DNA of 64,000 bases from Galerina marginata. Its lineage: Eukaryota; Basidiomycota; Agaricomycetes; Agaricales; Galerinaceae. The DNA lies in assembly GCA_023014335.1 (NCBI GenBank), contig JAECYW010000029.1, forward strand, positions 62,001-126,000, written 5' to 3'. A program made the translations under genes and the position numbers. The notes under the pieces are model-generated. The model saw only the letters and a program-made list of their open reading frames with translations. It had not been told where the DNA came from and made no database searches. This document shows, in pieces, positions 32,865 through 45,614 of this stretch; within the stretch, counting starts at the first letter, position 1, and the number at the start of each line of letters is the position of its first letter.

Positions 32865-34240
32865 GGCAAATTGCCGAAGGCAGATATTCAGCCCATAGCC
32901 ACGTATTTGTGAGAAGGATGATTAACTAAGAATAAGAATATTCCGAATTGGAATAACCTCCTCAGAAGGTTGCATTCGACTGCTTCAAACTCAACTGCCG
33001 TTGATACAGTTTGACTCTCCGAGTCGATGATCTGAGTAACCACAGACAGGGAGACGAAGAGTCAAAGTTGCTGTTGACCACTCGCAGAGGATGAATTAGA
33101 GTCGCCGGTCACTGCTGGAAGGCACGATGGCACGGTCGTCGTCGATGACGACGGTCTAGTATGATATAGCCGACCCAGGCGGTAGTTGAGGAAGAGGAAG
33201 CCATTGAAGAGACGATTTGCAGCGAAATCAGATTCAGCATGCATGAGGTTCCTGACCCTGCGGAACCAGCCCTCCTGAGCTACCAGCACCATGAGGCTCC
33301 GGATGTGCTAGGTCAAGGTTAGGTCCACCAGATTTAATCGAAGGCGTTCTCTTGAGCAGCATGACGTCGGGTGTTGGGGTAGCACATGCGGGCACGCGAT
33401 ATGTTGGGAGTTCGAAATGAACGACATGAAACCGGGTGCTTGAGCTAATGGCAATACGAGTGCAGTCCAAGTTCCGTTGCTAGCCAGAGTGAAGAGGTTC
33501 GAACGGCAATGAGCATTTGCAGAATCCAGAGTCCATAAAGTTTAGTCAATCCAGATGGGGGGAAGGACCACAGCGACGTTTCCGTGCTAGCGATTCAACC
33601 GGCTCCATAGGTAGATCTACGGCAGCGTCTCAGCGTTGGTGGACTAAGCGTCGTTCTGGAAACTCCAGAATGAAGTCTGCACTGCTCGCAATGGCAGTTC
33701 AACGACGAAGGCGCCGCATATAACCACTTGATTCAGAGACATTCGAAGCTTAGTTGAGTTTTGAAAAAAATGAATAGAGAGCACTAACAATTTGGGCTTT
33801 GCAGACAAATCTCGCTGCGCAATTTGTTCAAAGTGGTCGTAGGGCCCTGTTTGAAGATGAATAAGCGCACGCTGAGAGGCACACAGTCCACTTACCGCGT
33901 CATCGGCCTACGGCGTAAGGAAAATAATTTGGGTTCGCCTATGGGATGTGTAACGGGAAGTCTGAGGGGTTTTTTGCTAGCTCGCACCAAGGTGAAAGGA
34001 GCAGGCCCTTCAGAGCCAATAGACAACGACGCAGAACCACTTGCTTGCACCATCTGGCGAAAGGAGTGGTCAAGACGCGCAGATCTAGAAGAAGAGCTCC
34101 GACGGGTAACCGGGAGTTTGGAAAGCCAAACAGAGTTAAACATCACGATTTGCATGTCAAGCATGTCAAGCTCAACCCTCGACCTCGCCTCACTGCCTCA
34201 AGACCAGATCGGAGTCGTAGAATTAGCAGAGGAGTAGCGC
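32865..34240 (+). repeat. Dispersed repeat X, copy 5 (long form)
   Basis: The first part pairs with 24365-24760 (AAGGTTGCATTCGACTGCT, GAGTCGCCGGTCACTG). The second part is almost identical to copy 1 (7040-7735). It leads directly into the unidentified fragment and ACC1 copy B, as copy 1 does. Confidence 0.78.
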
Positions 34241-34274
34241 GATCACCCGCTGCTCATTCCTCTGTCATCCAGGT

Positions 34275-34960
34275 TGTGCACGGTATCGCCACTGGGTTTT
34301 GCATCGGACTGGGCCAAATCGCTATCGCTGACACGCTGCTGTACTCCATTAGACTCGATTCCGACTTCTTAGAGTTTTCTTACAATTTGAATGATGCTCG
34401 AGCGACTTGTGAAGCCCCGCTTCAGCTTCTCAAAATTCTTTGTGGAGGAAGTCAATTTGGATGCCGAGAAGTCTGCCCCCATCGAGCCTGGTGAACCAAC
34501 TTAGTTATTCCGGAGCCCAAAGGCGCTGGTGGCTTTGGTGGACTGAAATCGCAGGGCTTTGCAGCAAGTACTACTACGTCGTCGACTCCGTATCTCTCAT
34601 TTCTGCTGGACCAGGCTTGCGAGCCAAGTTCGGGGGACGTGATTCAATGTCTAGACCTTCAGGAGCAGTATTTATCTCCCATCAACATTTCTCCCAAGAC
34701 AAACCCTTCATAAAGGCCGCATATCACTCCCCGTATCACCATTATATTGTCAAGGTCGACATCGATTCAGCGACGTCAACAGTCCTGGCGGAATGACTAT
34801 CTTGATTTCATTGTTCGTCAGTACGCTGCCAGTAGCCAATGTGACGATTCTGTTCTTTGCAACGGCCCGTGAAAGTCGCTGACGTTTGAGCTGGCCGCGT
34901 GGACGACTCTGTGGGTCAACCTTTTTTTTTCGCCTGCGAGAAGTAACTCAGTTAAACCTT
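34275..34960 (+). pseudogene. Unidentified gene fragment, second copy
   Basis: Parallel to 7781-8450: LERLVKPRFSFSKFFVEE, IPEPKGAGGFGGLKSQ and NDYLDFIVRQYA can be read in broken frames. It keeps a 'HHYIVKVDIDSATSTVLAE' stretch that reads better than in copy 1. Parent unknown. Confidence 0.4.
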
Positions 34961-35379
34961 GGCTAGTCGGTTTTCCAAGCAAACCCGCCCCCTCAGAAAA
35001 AGCGCCCGCGCCTCAAGTAGTTACAGCGCCGTCCTTTGAATACGTTCTTGAACATCGCGCACGTGCGGCCTGGGTCACTGCTCCACGCTCCTCCTTTACG
35101 TCGACATCTTCCCTATGTCCGTCTCTCTCGTACCTCACCGCCGTCTGCCATCGTGCCTGTCTGACTCGTTTGGTGGACATCATCGGTACGGCCACACGAT
35201 CCAGTCAACCTCCTGGTCGCCAATTTTGACCTGACCGCCTTCCAGTACACGTCCATCTTGTTCACTTCCTAAAGATTCCGACAGCGCTCCTACGCCAACA
35301 CCAGGCCTGCACTCCGGCCCACCCCAGGACCTGCGTCTCTCTCGGCGCCGTTCGCCTTTCCCCATCCTGCTGTGCTTCG

Positions 35380-37320
35380 GGAAAACAGGCTTCAAACCCA
35401 CATCGGGACCTTTGCATTATCTCAACTTCCGTTCGGGTACAAATGTTTGGGATTACCTTTCCGTCAGCGCATCCAGTGGATCGCATGAATTTGCGGATTT
35501 CCAGTTTGGCCTTATCTTCGACGGTAAGAAGAGAGGGGAGAGCCGAAAGAATATGACTGTCGGCTTGAAGGAACAGAGTTAGAGGAGACTTTGAACGACC
35601 GTCAAGTACCTCGTCAAACTTCTGGAGCTGGAGGTTTTCAAGAAGAACACCGCGCCACTGGATGGCTGGATTCTCCCTTTAGCATCCATTTCACCACAGG
35701 CGCTGCGCCCTGGCGCAACTTCAGCTGTCGTTTGCGGTGCTGTCACAAAGGCATACCTAGCCTTTGAAGCATGCTGGACAGAGTACGAATGCATTTTTGA
35801 TAAAGGTCAAGCTCCGTTCTCCTCACAGTATTTGTCATCGATTACACGTACGAGAATACTCGTTATTCTTTTATACTGCCGCGCGGTCCTCGTCCACTGT
35901 CTGGACTCTCTACTCGAACGGAGGCAGTACAATGGTCGAGGCTCGCGTTTTGGCAGACGGCGGGTTGCTTGTTCTTTTGGATAGGAAGAGTCCTCCATAT
36001 ACCGGCGAGAGAAAGTTGGCGCTCTTAGGTTGATTGGACGATGCCAAGACCTGCTTGACCCTTCTCAGTTCAGAAGTCCAGTCTCGGGAAACTTATCCGA
36101 TACTTCCTGGGCAGTAGAGATCCTGTCAAGGCTGGCGATCGATACGCCGAATTCGAGGTCAGTTTTGCTTTAAATATCGAGTCATCGTTTGGTTGATACC
36201 AGTGCTATTAAGTCGTGAAAACGTACATGCTTCTTGTTGCATCCGAGGAGGGTGTTATCCAGTTGATCTAGCACCCTGGAGTCAGCCTTGAGCCCGGAGT
36301 ATCCTGACTTTGATGACCTCACATGCGCGAACACGCGAAACCTTTCGAAGGCCCCCTTGGTCCAATGGTGTCATCAGTAACAGGCCCTATTAAAGTCTGA
36401 GCCATTGTCTGGTGTTTTTGAACGATACCTTAGATTGCTTCGACAATTGGTCTGTTATGAGTTCCCCCCTCAAGGAGTTCATTGAAGTTATGCACAATCC
36501 TCTACTTCGCTATTATGAAGTGAACGCCATCCTCTCTTCCTGTCGGGCCGCATCCGATCATGGAAGACAGTATCGTTCAGCCTTCGAAACCGCTAAAGCC
36601 AAGGGGGAAAACGAAAACACTGAATTTCCTGCCGTTCCTATCAAGAAGTTAATCGACCATTACGCTCAGGACAATGTCTTGCCTCAGGACCTCAAACCAT
36701 GACGTCGTGGAGCAGTGCCTTGGAGTTTGAAGGGCTATGCAACGGAAACCTTTTGCAAATCTTTTATACCGCTACGAAGCTGCGGAAGAGCAGTTTGGTG
36801 ATAGCATGGACGCACGCCTCCTTGCACTTCGCGAATAGCAAAACCATGTTTTGTTGAAGCAGAGCAGATTCACATATACCATGCTGTCGCACGCGAAAAT
36901 CAGCTTGACAATCGCTTCTTCTTTCGTGCCCTTGTCCGCCCAGGCCCCTACGTGGTCTGATGAGCACATCAGAATATCTCATAGACGGACCGGCTTGTGA
37001 TGAGCAACCCTGACGCCATTGAAATCGTCAGCGCCGAAGATCAAAATACAGATTCCAACCACATCTTCGTGAATAACCTCGCTGTTGATTACGAAGATGT
37101 ACTGGCTGCCATCTCAGGCTCTGTTGAATGGTAAGTGCGCGCCTGTGGCGTCTCCATGTTACTGATTCAGAGATTAGGATAGCTTGACAGCGAAGTCAGC
37201 GTGACCCCCATACGCTGCGTCGTTGAAAATGTATCTAGTCGTTGTCAACTAAGGTGGATATCAAGAAATCACTGCGGACAAAGGAACTATCATCCTCAAG
37301 TTCATTGGCGACAAAGGCCG
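35380..37320 (+). pseudogene. ACC1: ACC1 pseudogene B
   Basis: Begins in the biotin carboxylase tail ([31 protein letters not shown]), then TVWTLYSNGGSTMVEARVLADGGLLVLLD (carrier-flanking region, about 35900-35980). The same intron as copy A follows, then the carrier site VKTYM (lysine codon 36218-36220), HNPLLRYYEVNAILSSCRAA, IKKLIDHYAQDNVLPQDL (about 36636-36700), and central-domain scraps. In this copy the intron acceptor AG-G has become AAG, which shifts the frame. It ends abruptly at GDKG at 37320, where the 28-bp inverted-repeat arm begins. The carboxyltransferase half is missing. Confidence 0.9.
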
Positions 37321-37348
37321 TATGACCTTATTTATCACAATAAATTCA
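37321..37348 (+). repeat. Left arm of a 28-bp inverted repeat around the WD40 gene
   Basis: TATGAC.. then TATTTATCACAATAAATTCA. It matches the complement of 39923-39950 at 26 of 28 positions, and the ACC1 fragment ends exactly at its outer edge. Confidence 0.7.
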
Positions 37349-38034
37349 CAGTTCACGGCTAAGCATCAATGCATCAAGCTTCATAAGCTTCATAGAAGTT
37401 CGAACAAAGTACCCACGTACATAATTCGTAAAATTAAAACTTGTTGAGTTGCCGGTACCAAATATTTGAGCAGTTTTAAAAACCACAAGTAGGCAAAATG
37501 ACTTGAGGGGTGAGGAAAACCCATCCGGATAACCAACCAGAAGCTATCCAGTCTATTTACCACATAACTCCCTTGCTGTTCTGGGATCGGGAGTAGACTC
37601 AAATTTATTTGGATCCACGTTTGAATTCCATTTAAGCCTGTCAATTAATAGCTCAAAAATATTTGACCCTGTTTTACCACAGCTTGAAATAAGGGACAGG
37701 TAGCGTATCCACACCAGCATTTGAATTTTGGCACTCCCTTACAAAACCCAAAGCAAATAGTTGCGGTACTCCTGTAGTTCATGAGTCTGAGGCTGTCATG
37801 CACAAAGGCTGGCATCAAGCAGTCAAGGAGATTTCGTTTACAACACAAATGCGATTTTCAATAACCATTTACAAAAATAGAGCTACGAAGCATGCAAGGC
37901 GACAATTCAAAGCCAGAAAGCATCGGTATGCGTCGAAATAGGGTTTCTGACTTCGTTCTCAGCTTTTCCCTGAAGCTTGGTTACAATTAAGATTAACTCC
38001 TGCAACAAATCAGCTGGAAAACACAAGCAAGTTT
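37349..38034. other. AT-rich spacer between inverted-repeat arm and WD40 gene
   Basis: No gene supported. It probably includes the 3' region of the WD40 gene; nothing else recognised. Confidence 0.4.
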
Positions 38035-39614
38035 TTAGAAATGGTTACTTTCCTCTTTGAAGGCAGGAAGCCAGGCTTTGGAAGTAACCGCTAACAGGAA
38101 AAAGGGTATGAGACTAAGGTATGCCAGAGCAACCTCTCTACGACGCCTGCCTTCGCGCTTTCTTTTAAGTAGCGCTCCTTTTGTCTTGGAGGTCAAAATT
38201 GAGCTACCATGGAACTTCAGGAAGCGACACACTACTTACAGGCTTTTCCCAGACACAGATGTTGAAGTTTTCGCTTGATGAACCACTTATAATAAGATGT
38301 CGATCTTCGGCTGTTGTAGTCTAGATAGGCCATTTAGTTTCGTTCATCAGGAACTCCAACATATTTTTATTTCTTACTGCGATGGCCTGAATAAGAGATG
38401 TAGAGCTTCCATGCACGACTGCTTGTCCCATTCGAGAAACCTTCAAATCGAATATGTAGACCTTCCCGTGGTCGCTCCCTCCAACGACGATCGAGCCCCT
38501 CTCGCCAAAGACAGCCGTCCTGGCGTACTTCCGGGTCGTCGGAACTTCAAACCTGTGTATCGGGGTGGATCCATGGACTGGATAAATGTCAAAACCAACA
38601 GTCATGTTGTCGATAACAATGGTCTTCTGTGAATCGTCCACGTCAACGCTTCCGCTGCTCAGTGGGTCAATTAAGATAAAAATGATAAAGAAGGAATGTC
38701 GAACATAGCCGATTTGACAGTCCTCGAGTATTTGAGGGCCGCAGTCTGAGCATCATAACAGGAGCTAGAAAGCATTAGAATGGAGCAAAAAAAGTGGTCC
38801 TCCTGGACTCACATTTCTCCAGTCTCTAAGAAGTAAACCAGGATTGCTTCACCTCCATTAATGAAGTGTGCCGAACGAGGAATAGCCTCGCTGTGATCGA
38901 CAGTCCACAAGGGTGATATGTCTTGATCATTCAGTAGAACAGTCGATACAGAACCTTGGCATGCCCATACCATTTCTATCCAATCGAAACATCTTTACTT
39001 TGCCATTATAACTTGTACAGACAATTCTGAGGTTGATGTGGTCAAAGGCAAGCGATTCCACGCAGTCACCGCCATTAAATGCCTCGACATCAGAGCTTTC
39101 AACGAACCGACCCTAAGATATGATGTGCGAGAGGTCCTGGAACGCATAGCTTGTTGACAACCACTCACCCTCCTCTTCTGCCGCTTGTATAAAACTATCC
39201 GGCCAGTTCCAGTCCCGAAGCACAAGAAGCCGCCTCCAAATAAATCGTTGTTGAACCCGATCCATAGTAAACTTATGATTGGGCCCCATCTGTGAGCCTT
39301 GCCTGCAAGAGTTGCCTTCTGCTTGTAGGTTGCAAGGTCCCAGATTTTAACCGTTTCCTCTTCTCCTTGGGACCAAATCGAGTTCAAGGAAAACTAAGAA
39401 AAGTTGAAATAAAAGATGGCCTACCTCCGCTTGCAAGCAGCTCGCCGTCTCCGATGACAGCCAAGCAATTAACAGGCCCTTGTCGGCTGTCGATCTTGAA
39501 TGTAAGTTGGTAATTCAAGTTCTGGGTAGAGTTATAAGTAAAGAAACCAGTCGAAGATCGCTCCACAGCGCACCGGCGCAGCGAGCCATCTGAAAGCGTT
39601 CTGAAGAGACATTT
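38035..39614 (-). CDS. WD40-repeat protein with C-terminal membrane helix
   Basis: On the minus strand, exons join well through short GT...AG introns: GPVNCLAVIGDGELLASGG to EEETVKIWDLATYKQ (intron 39366-39424), RWGPIISLLWIG, FGTGTGRIVLYKRQKRR, then GRFVESSDVEAFNGG and VESLAFDHINLRIVC, LLNDQDISPLWTVD, EAIPRSAHFINGG, IVIDNMTVGFDIYPVH, RFEVPTTRKYARTAVFGE, VVGGSDHGKVYIFD, and last GRRRREVALAYLSLIPFFLLAVTSKAW with a single hydrophobic helix. WD40 blades with 'GSDHGKVY(I/V)F' and a terminal helix match a common agaric family; role unknown, probably protein scaffolding at a membrane. One frameshift (around 38970, between KVKMFRLD and MVWACQG) and no in-frame ATG at the 5' end mean it may be a fresh pseudogene or 5'-truncated. 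Confidence 0.72.
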
Positions 39615-39922
39615 GTTCTACGAAGGTGTTCTAGAGTTATGGTGGGGAGCTGTCTCTGAAGTAGCTTGGCATCTGCGCTGGAGTGTCAGCTATATGTATT
39701 AAAATCCGAGTCATATGAAGATGCCCTTCACGGTGGGGCGCAATGAGTCAGTACGTTGACTTTCCAGTCGAATCCAATTTGGAGTGTCCCTGGAGAGAAA
39801 CCCGTCCGATCGTTCCTTGGTAATACCAGCCCTGGTTAAGAGCGCCATTGTCATGGAAGGGAGCGCCGGCCTTACAACGCAAGGCAACAGCGACTGAGCG
39901 ACTGAGGCTTAAGCTAACGTTC

Positions 39923-39950
39923 TGAATTTATTGTGATAAATACTGTCATA
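39923..39950 (-). repeat. Right arm of the 28-bp inverted repeat around the WD40 gene
   Basis: TGAATTTATTGTGATAAATA followed by CTGTCATA; complement of the left arm at 37321 with two adjacent mismatches. The arms enclose 2.6 kb. Confidence 0.7.
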
Positions 39951-42684
39951 GGCGCACCTTAACGCAGCCAATGGGTAACTACCTGAAAGCTCAGAGCACG
40001 TAGCTCTTTTTTGAGAGTCGCCTAGCTTCGCACTATACACGACGTCATCGTTTTTCATGGGCAACAGCCAAACATACTGTAATGTCGGATTGTGAGTCGT
40101 GCCACCGTGGGAGAATGACTGTCCCGACTGTGATGCGCCAGTCCAGCACCTTAGTCCAAACTTAGTCGAGTTATGACTCGGAATCAAATCTTGTCAACGT
40201 TCACCACCAGGATCGCTCTTTCTCACTTACAGGGTCATCGGCAACCTTATTCATTTGAACCCCCTCATCCTATTGTTTCGAAGGTGGACAGACCGTTTAC
40301 TTGGCGACATAGGACACAACACCATGACCCTCGTCCACGAGGTCGCGCTGAGAGAGCTGGGTGGAGATGGTACTTAGTGGCGCTGATCTATTCTTCGAAG
40401 CGGACCCACAGGCGACAGCGCATCGGTAAGTAGTCCAACGATTAGCTTTTTTCCGCTTGTACAAGTGAAAAAAAGCGGCGAAAAGTGAAGAAAGCGGCAG
40501 GCCGAAAAGCTAGGTGTCGATTGGCAAAAAGCTGGCATCGAGACCTGCTGATTTGGCAGTGATTTGCCCTGAAAAACCACCTTAAGTATATCACGGGAAA
40601 TTTAATTCAAAAAGCGAAAAAAGCGCCAAAAGCGAAAAAGTAAAATGCTAACTTGCTGATGCCGCCGGCAGCCTGACAACTTGTCTAGCTACTTTTTGGG
40701 GTAGGGGTAGGGTAGTAACCGGCGGGGTCCCAATATAGTGAACAGCCGGCCCAAAAGCACACATCATGAGAGTGCAGCATGAAACGAAGGTGAGACCCGT
40801 ACTTAACATGCTTTGCAGTGACCCACAAAGCATGTCTTTGCGGGTCTTTGCGGGTCTTTGGACTCTTTCACCGCTGTTGATGCGGCAAGTGAACAACCGC
40901 CACCTTGCCCTCTCAACAGCCCTCTCAACCCTCACCACCTTCGCTGGCGCGGCTCTACCGCCATTGCTTCGTCGCTGCCACCAACGTGGCTGACACCTCC
41001 CTACCTATCTCACAACCGTCCACATCCATGAAAACACGGCGCGAGAGTTCCAACCACTTCAAGACACGGAGCCGGAGCACGACAGTCGCTGCACTCACCG
41101 TGCCTTAGGCATGGCCATTGCTTCACAAAGCAGCATGCAAACTATCAACGTCGCTGTCCAGAGGCCGCGTGTGTAGGGGCGTCCGGCGTGCTGGATGTCC
41201 TTGTGACTGACTTTCTGTTAGCCTTACCAGATCCATTAGAGCGTGGGGTTGTCATCGGTTGCTGTCAGAGATGTGAGAAACCAAGAACAGAGGGGAAGAG
41301 GGGGAAGGGCAAGACACCCACCGTCAAGTTGGTTTATTGAGGGGGAAGAAGGTTCTGCGCCAACAAAATCGATCATGAAGCTCAAGTATGAAGGCCCCAA
41401 GTATGGCTTTTGATCCTGCCTTGAGGTCGACATTGGCGACGTGTCCATATAAGGCGAAGAACCTTTTTTAGGGTGCGGGCTTTTTCTTCGCTTCCCCTGC
41501 GGTTCCAAATGTTCTTGTTGACGATAGTGCAGTCGGAACGAGGACGGTTATGAAAGCCAATGGGTCCAAATTAGTCGTATCGCGGGTACTGACATTGGCC
41601 AGTCTGCTAAAGATGGACTGGCAAGCAAGGATAGGAGGGCTGACACACTTTCTCCAGGATTTGACCCAGATACCCACAAAGGCGCGATCTGTGTAAGGGA
41701 TGTCGTGGCCTACGACAGAACACTAGCTGAGGTCACACAGAAGAACAGGACCTCGTTCTATTCTGATTGACGAGAACAGAGAGGAGAGTACGTAGTACAA
41801 GGTAAAGAAACAACTGATGATCTACGAAATGGGTAAATATGGGAACATCACGTGTATGGCTGGGGGTAGCCTTACAATCTGTTGCGGAGAAGGTGGTAGT
41901 CGACCCATTCAAGACCTCACTAGGCGAAGAACAAACTCAAGGAGCCGCTGAAGGCTCTCTGGTGATTTCCCGCGAAGTTCTGATGCAACTTGCTCATGAC
42001 GTTTTGATGCACATTGGGCAGCAGAGTGCAAGCAGTATTCGTACTGCACGACCACTGCCCCTGAATATTTTGCGGGACTCTGAGGAGGATGCCGTTGAAT
42101 CCGTCGCCAAACTGGAACTGGAGTAGGTCGAGCTTTATTTCCTACGCCGCTATGCCGCTACATCAGGCTGTATGTAATGTTAGCTATAATTCAATCTACA
42201 ACATAAGAGAGACTTTTCTCCACGCAGCATACCCGTCCGCGCGCGTTTTCGGGACCGCTGTGCCTGATTTTCTTGGGGGCTCTCGACAAGAACCGACAAG
42301 CAGCACGAGTTCGATCGAGCAGCGCGGTTTGTTTTCGGGGAGAGGATTTTTTGAAGACAGTGCGAGGGTTGGAAGTCGACCGGTTTTTGGCGGGAGACCG
42401 ATCATTGATTTCGGACGCCTGTGGAGACTTTGTCACAGGTGATCTTGCAGGCCTTTGAAAGAGAGTGGCTTTCAAAATATATTGAACGCTGAACCTCGGG
42501 CTCAGTAACTTGCTCGGTAATGAGGGATAGATGGCAGAAGCTGGAGACGACGCTTGAGGTATCGCAGAAGTGGAAGGAGGCAGCGCGTCCGCTGCTCGGT
42601 GTGAGTTCAGTAGGCAGCTACCTATGGGTTGTTTGATGCAGCAGGATCTACAGCAACGGTTCTGGCATGCGCTATAAGCAGCTC
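39951..42684. other. Long intergenic stretch
   Basis: No gene I can support. Contents: 'TTTCTCACTTACAGGG.CATCG' at about 40220, similar to 28108; a hairpin GCTTTTTTCCGCTTG / CAAGTGAAAAAAAGC near 40446-40478; AAAAGCG-rich low complexity at 40465-40500 and 40605-40640; TTTGCGGGTC repeated three times at about 40836-40862. A 95-residue plus frame (41839-42126, GVALQSVAEKVVVDP...) is in no family I know and could be a short gene. Confidence 0.35.
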
Positions 42685-45614
42685 GTCCACAAGACATAAA
42701 TTAAGCTGTTTGGGATCAACAGTCGCCTCCCTTGTCGTGTTGTTTGAGAAAATCCAAACACGACAACGCAGATAAGAAAACGAATAAATGAAGAAAACGA
42801 TCTTACCGTCGAACGGCAAAATGAGCAATCCGCGTGTCCTCTCTATTGACCATGTCCATGATATTGTCAAAAGCTGGGGCGGCCATGAGCTTCCTCCTGC
42901 TTCATGGCCCTGCGAAACCAGTCCTCCTGAGCTACCAGCACCATCAGGCACCGGATGTGCTAGTTCAAGGTTAGGTCCACCAGGCTTGATCGGAAGCGTT
43001 CTCTTCAGCAGCATGACGTTCGGGGATCGGGGTCGCATATGTTGCTGGCTTCAACAACTACAGTACGCGATATGTGGGGGGTTCAAAATGAACTCGAAGG
43101 ACGACATAGAAGGCGCCTTGGTAGCGAGAGGAAACCGTTTTCTTGGGCTAATGGCCATGCGAGTGCAGTCAAACAACCCGTTGCTAAAGTAAAGAGCTTC
43201 TAACGGCAATGGGCATTGCAGAAATCCAGGAAGGACCACGGCAACGTTTCCGTGCTAGCGATTCAACCGGCTCCATAGCAGCCTCTCAGCGTTAGCGGAT
43301 TAAGCATCATTCTCCAGAGTGTAGCACCCGCTCCTTTGAAATTGTGACGACGATAATTTGACGTTTGGAGCAAGTACGTGGTCCGAAAAAAAAACGTTCT
43401 TAGCCGAACCTTAGGTTGGAAGAAATTATATCGTTTTTGGCAATTTTATGTCTTGAAAACAGGTAGGAAAGAGGAAGAAGAGGTTTGTTTGGAAGGAAGT
43501 CACTTCAGGAATAACCGACGGCAGATAGTGCACCCCAAAGACCGCACAATGAGTGATAACGGCTTCCATCCACAATGGTGGAAGAAAGGGGAATTGGAAA
43601 TGCCCTCCAGCTTTCCTGCTGCCGGCTCAGGGTTTTTCATGCAGAAAACCGGCGTTTGAACCCTATACAATTAACGAGGGCGTCTTGACATTTGTGGCGA
43701 CATTGATAATTTCCTTCGAACGCGGTACACCAAGGGTGACGTTCTTACTGGAGACACCAACATAACGGAAAGTGTTGGGCGTCATTTGGGTGGCCGATTC
43801 TCCAATTGACTGAGCAGCCAGTGTGCCACACAACTCTCCTGGGTGTACAATTGATTGGTTAAACTTTGTCTCCACCTCGCCAATCACCCAATCAAAAGCT
43901 TCTCGTGTTAGATGGAACTTCTCCAAAATGCAGCGGGACGCAAAGGAAGTATCCTGAAGGTTAGTGTCGAGTTCTCCTGGGCCTCCTTGCTGAGATGGTC
44001 ATAGCCACGGACGACAACCAGTTGTTTGCCAAGCTCATGCACAGCATCGACCATATAGGCCGGGTTGAGGTCACTTGGTTGCGACGATTGACGTGGAAGA
44101 TCCGGATAGCGTTCTGGACAATGCAGTGGAGATTGACAGGAAGATAGTGGGGCTGGTTAGTGGGTACTCGGGGGAAGACAGACTGGCAAAGAAGTTGGCG
44201 ATCTTCCACCAAGCGGGCATATTATGTTCGAAGTCCCTGTCGTTGAGGTGGAACGTCTCGATAGTTTGCTTCTCAATGAAGGCACTGTCTATTCCGCCTT
44301 CACCACATACAAGGGCCAAGTTGAGCTGCCGGTCCACCAAATTCTCAAAAGATCCGTGGATCGTCATACCAGACACAGCTTTCATACAGTCATGAATAAC
44401 ATCGTTAACCATTTGAGCCACGTCCGCCTTCCACGCGCCAATGTGTTGGGTGATGTACGACATAGTTGCAGAGTCGGCAATAGTATCGCCAATGCTGAAG
44501 TCGTTACGGAAGAGCCAGAAATTATCGACCATCTGGATGCCAGTAAACAATTGGCGAGTGGGGTCGGGTCCCTTCTCACAGAACATGACATGCACTAAAC
44601 CACCCTGCGACGCTCCAATGGTCTTCTTCTCGACGATTCCAAATATCAGCTCGCCGTTCTCGATCAAAACACCGTCGTCGAAAATGGGAGTAAACGATTT
44701 TGGGTCTGGCGCATGGTGGATGTTGAAACCACGGGCAATTGTCAAGCTGAGAATTTGCTTTCCTGCCCACAGAGCCTTCGGCCTGAGGACAGCAGGAATC
44801 ATAATGGCGCCGTGCCATTCAGGGATCCACAAAAGGATATTTTGCACTTGATTCCAGTCCAAGAAGGTATCGCAAGCGTGAACTTTCAAATGCTGCAAAG
44901 AGTATCTTGCACAATGCCCATGACGGGTTTGTTGGCTTGGGAGAAATAATCTGTGTTTTGCAGTTAGCAAGGCAGGACCCAACTTAAACATGCAGGCAAA
45001 CTAACCTGTCTGGCAACCCATGCAATCTGGCTAAGTTCTTCTCGAGTTTCCTCGCTTTGTGGCATACTAAAGATCATTTAGAAGATCTCCACAACAAACA
45101 TGGTTACAAGAAGACGTACAGCATGTTCATTTCATCACCGTCGAAGGCGGCATTGTAGGGCGGTATTCTAAACATCATGATTAACATGCCAAAGTGGCTG
45201 TTGCAGTCAACATACACCCACAGGTTCAGGCGAAAGGCTATGGTGACAATATTAGCAAAGGAAACAAAGTCACGAACCCCTGGACACCTACTGGAATAGG
45301 GCATAAGCTTGACGCAATGGCTCATCATACTCATCTTATGCAGAGAGGGTTGACGATTGAACAATACAAAACTACAAATGAGATTAATATCCGTAGTCTC
45401 AAAAAAAACCTGGATAGTGCTCACTCTCCGTCCTTGAGGTGCCGTTCGACGATCCAGCCATACTGAAGGAAAGCGTCAGCACGTTTGCTATAACGAAGAT
45501 TGATTCGTTTTCTGGTGTCCCGAACTACAATATCTTGCGCCTGGGTATGTCGTCGGGCCGTTTCCAACCAACTCTTGAATATATGCGATGTTGTACGGTG
45601 TTACTGGAAAGGGG
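42685..45614. repeat. Direct duplication, copy B (partner 29412-32360)
   Basis: Same order and orientation as copy A: X-subtype segment, then RPB1 on the minus strand. It keeps EKGPDPTRQLFTGIQMVDNF, which copy A lost, and lacks the DPAGGFLPGVL stretch that copy A kept. Each therefore carries a private deletion made after duplication. Confidence 0.93.
42740..43335 (+). repeat. Repeat X, 5' subtype, copy 6
   Basis: Near-identical to 29460-30060 as part of the direct duplication; a few single-base differences (for example GGCACCGG versus GGCTCCGG). Confidence 0.6.

Noticed and set aside
41839..42126. 95-residue frame as a gene
   Set aside because: Possible, but there is no recognised motif, promoter or splice partner; mentioned only within the intergenic entry.
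29412..45614. The 29.4-32.4 and 42.7-45.6 kb direct repeats as LTRs of a giant element
   Set aside because: No TG...CA ends, no primer site or target duplication, and the content is an X segment plus RPB1 pseudogene. A segmental duplication fits better.
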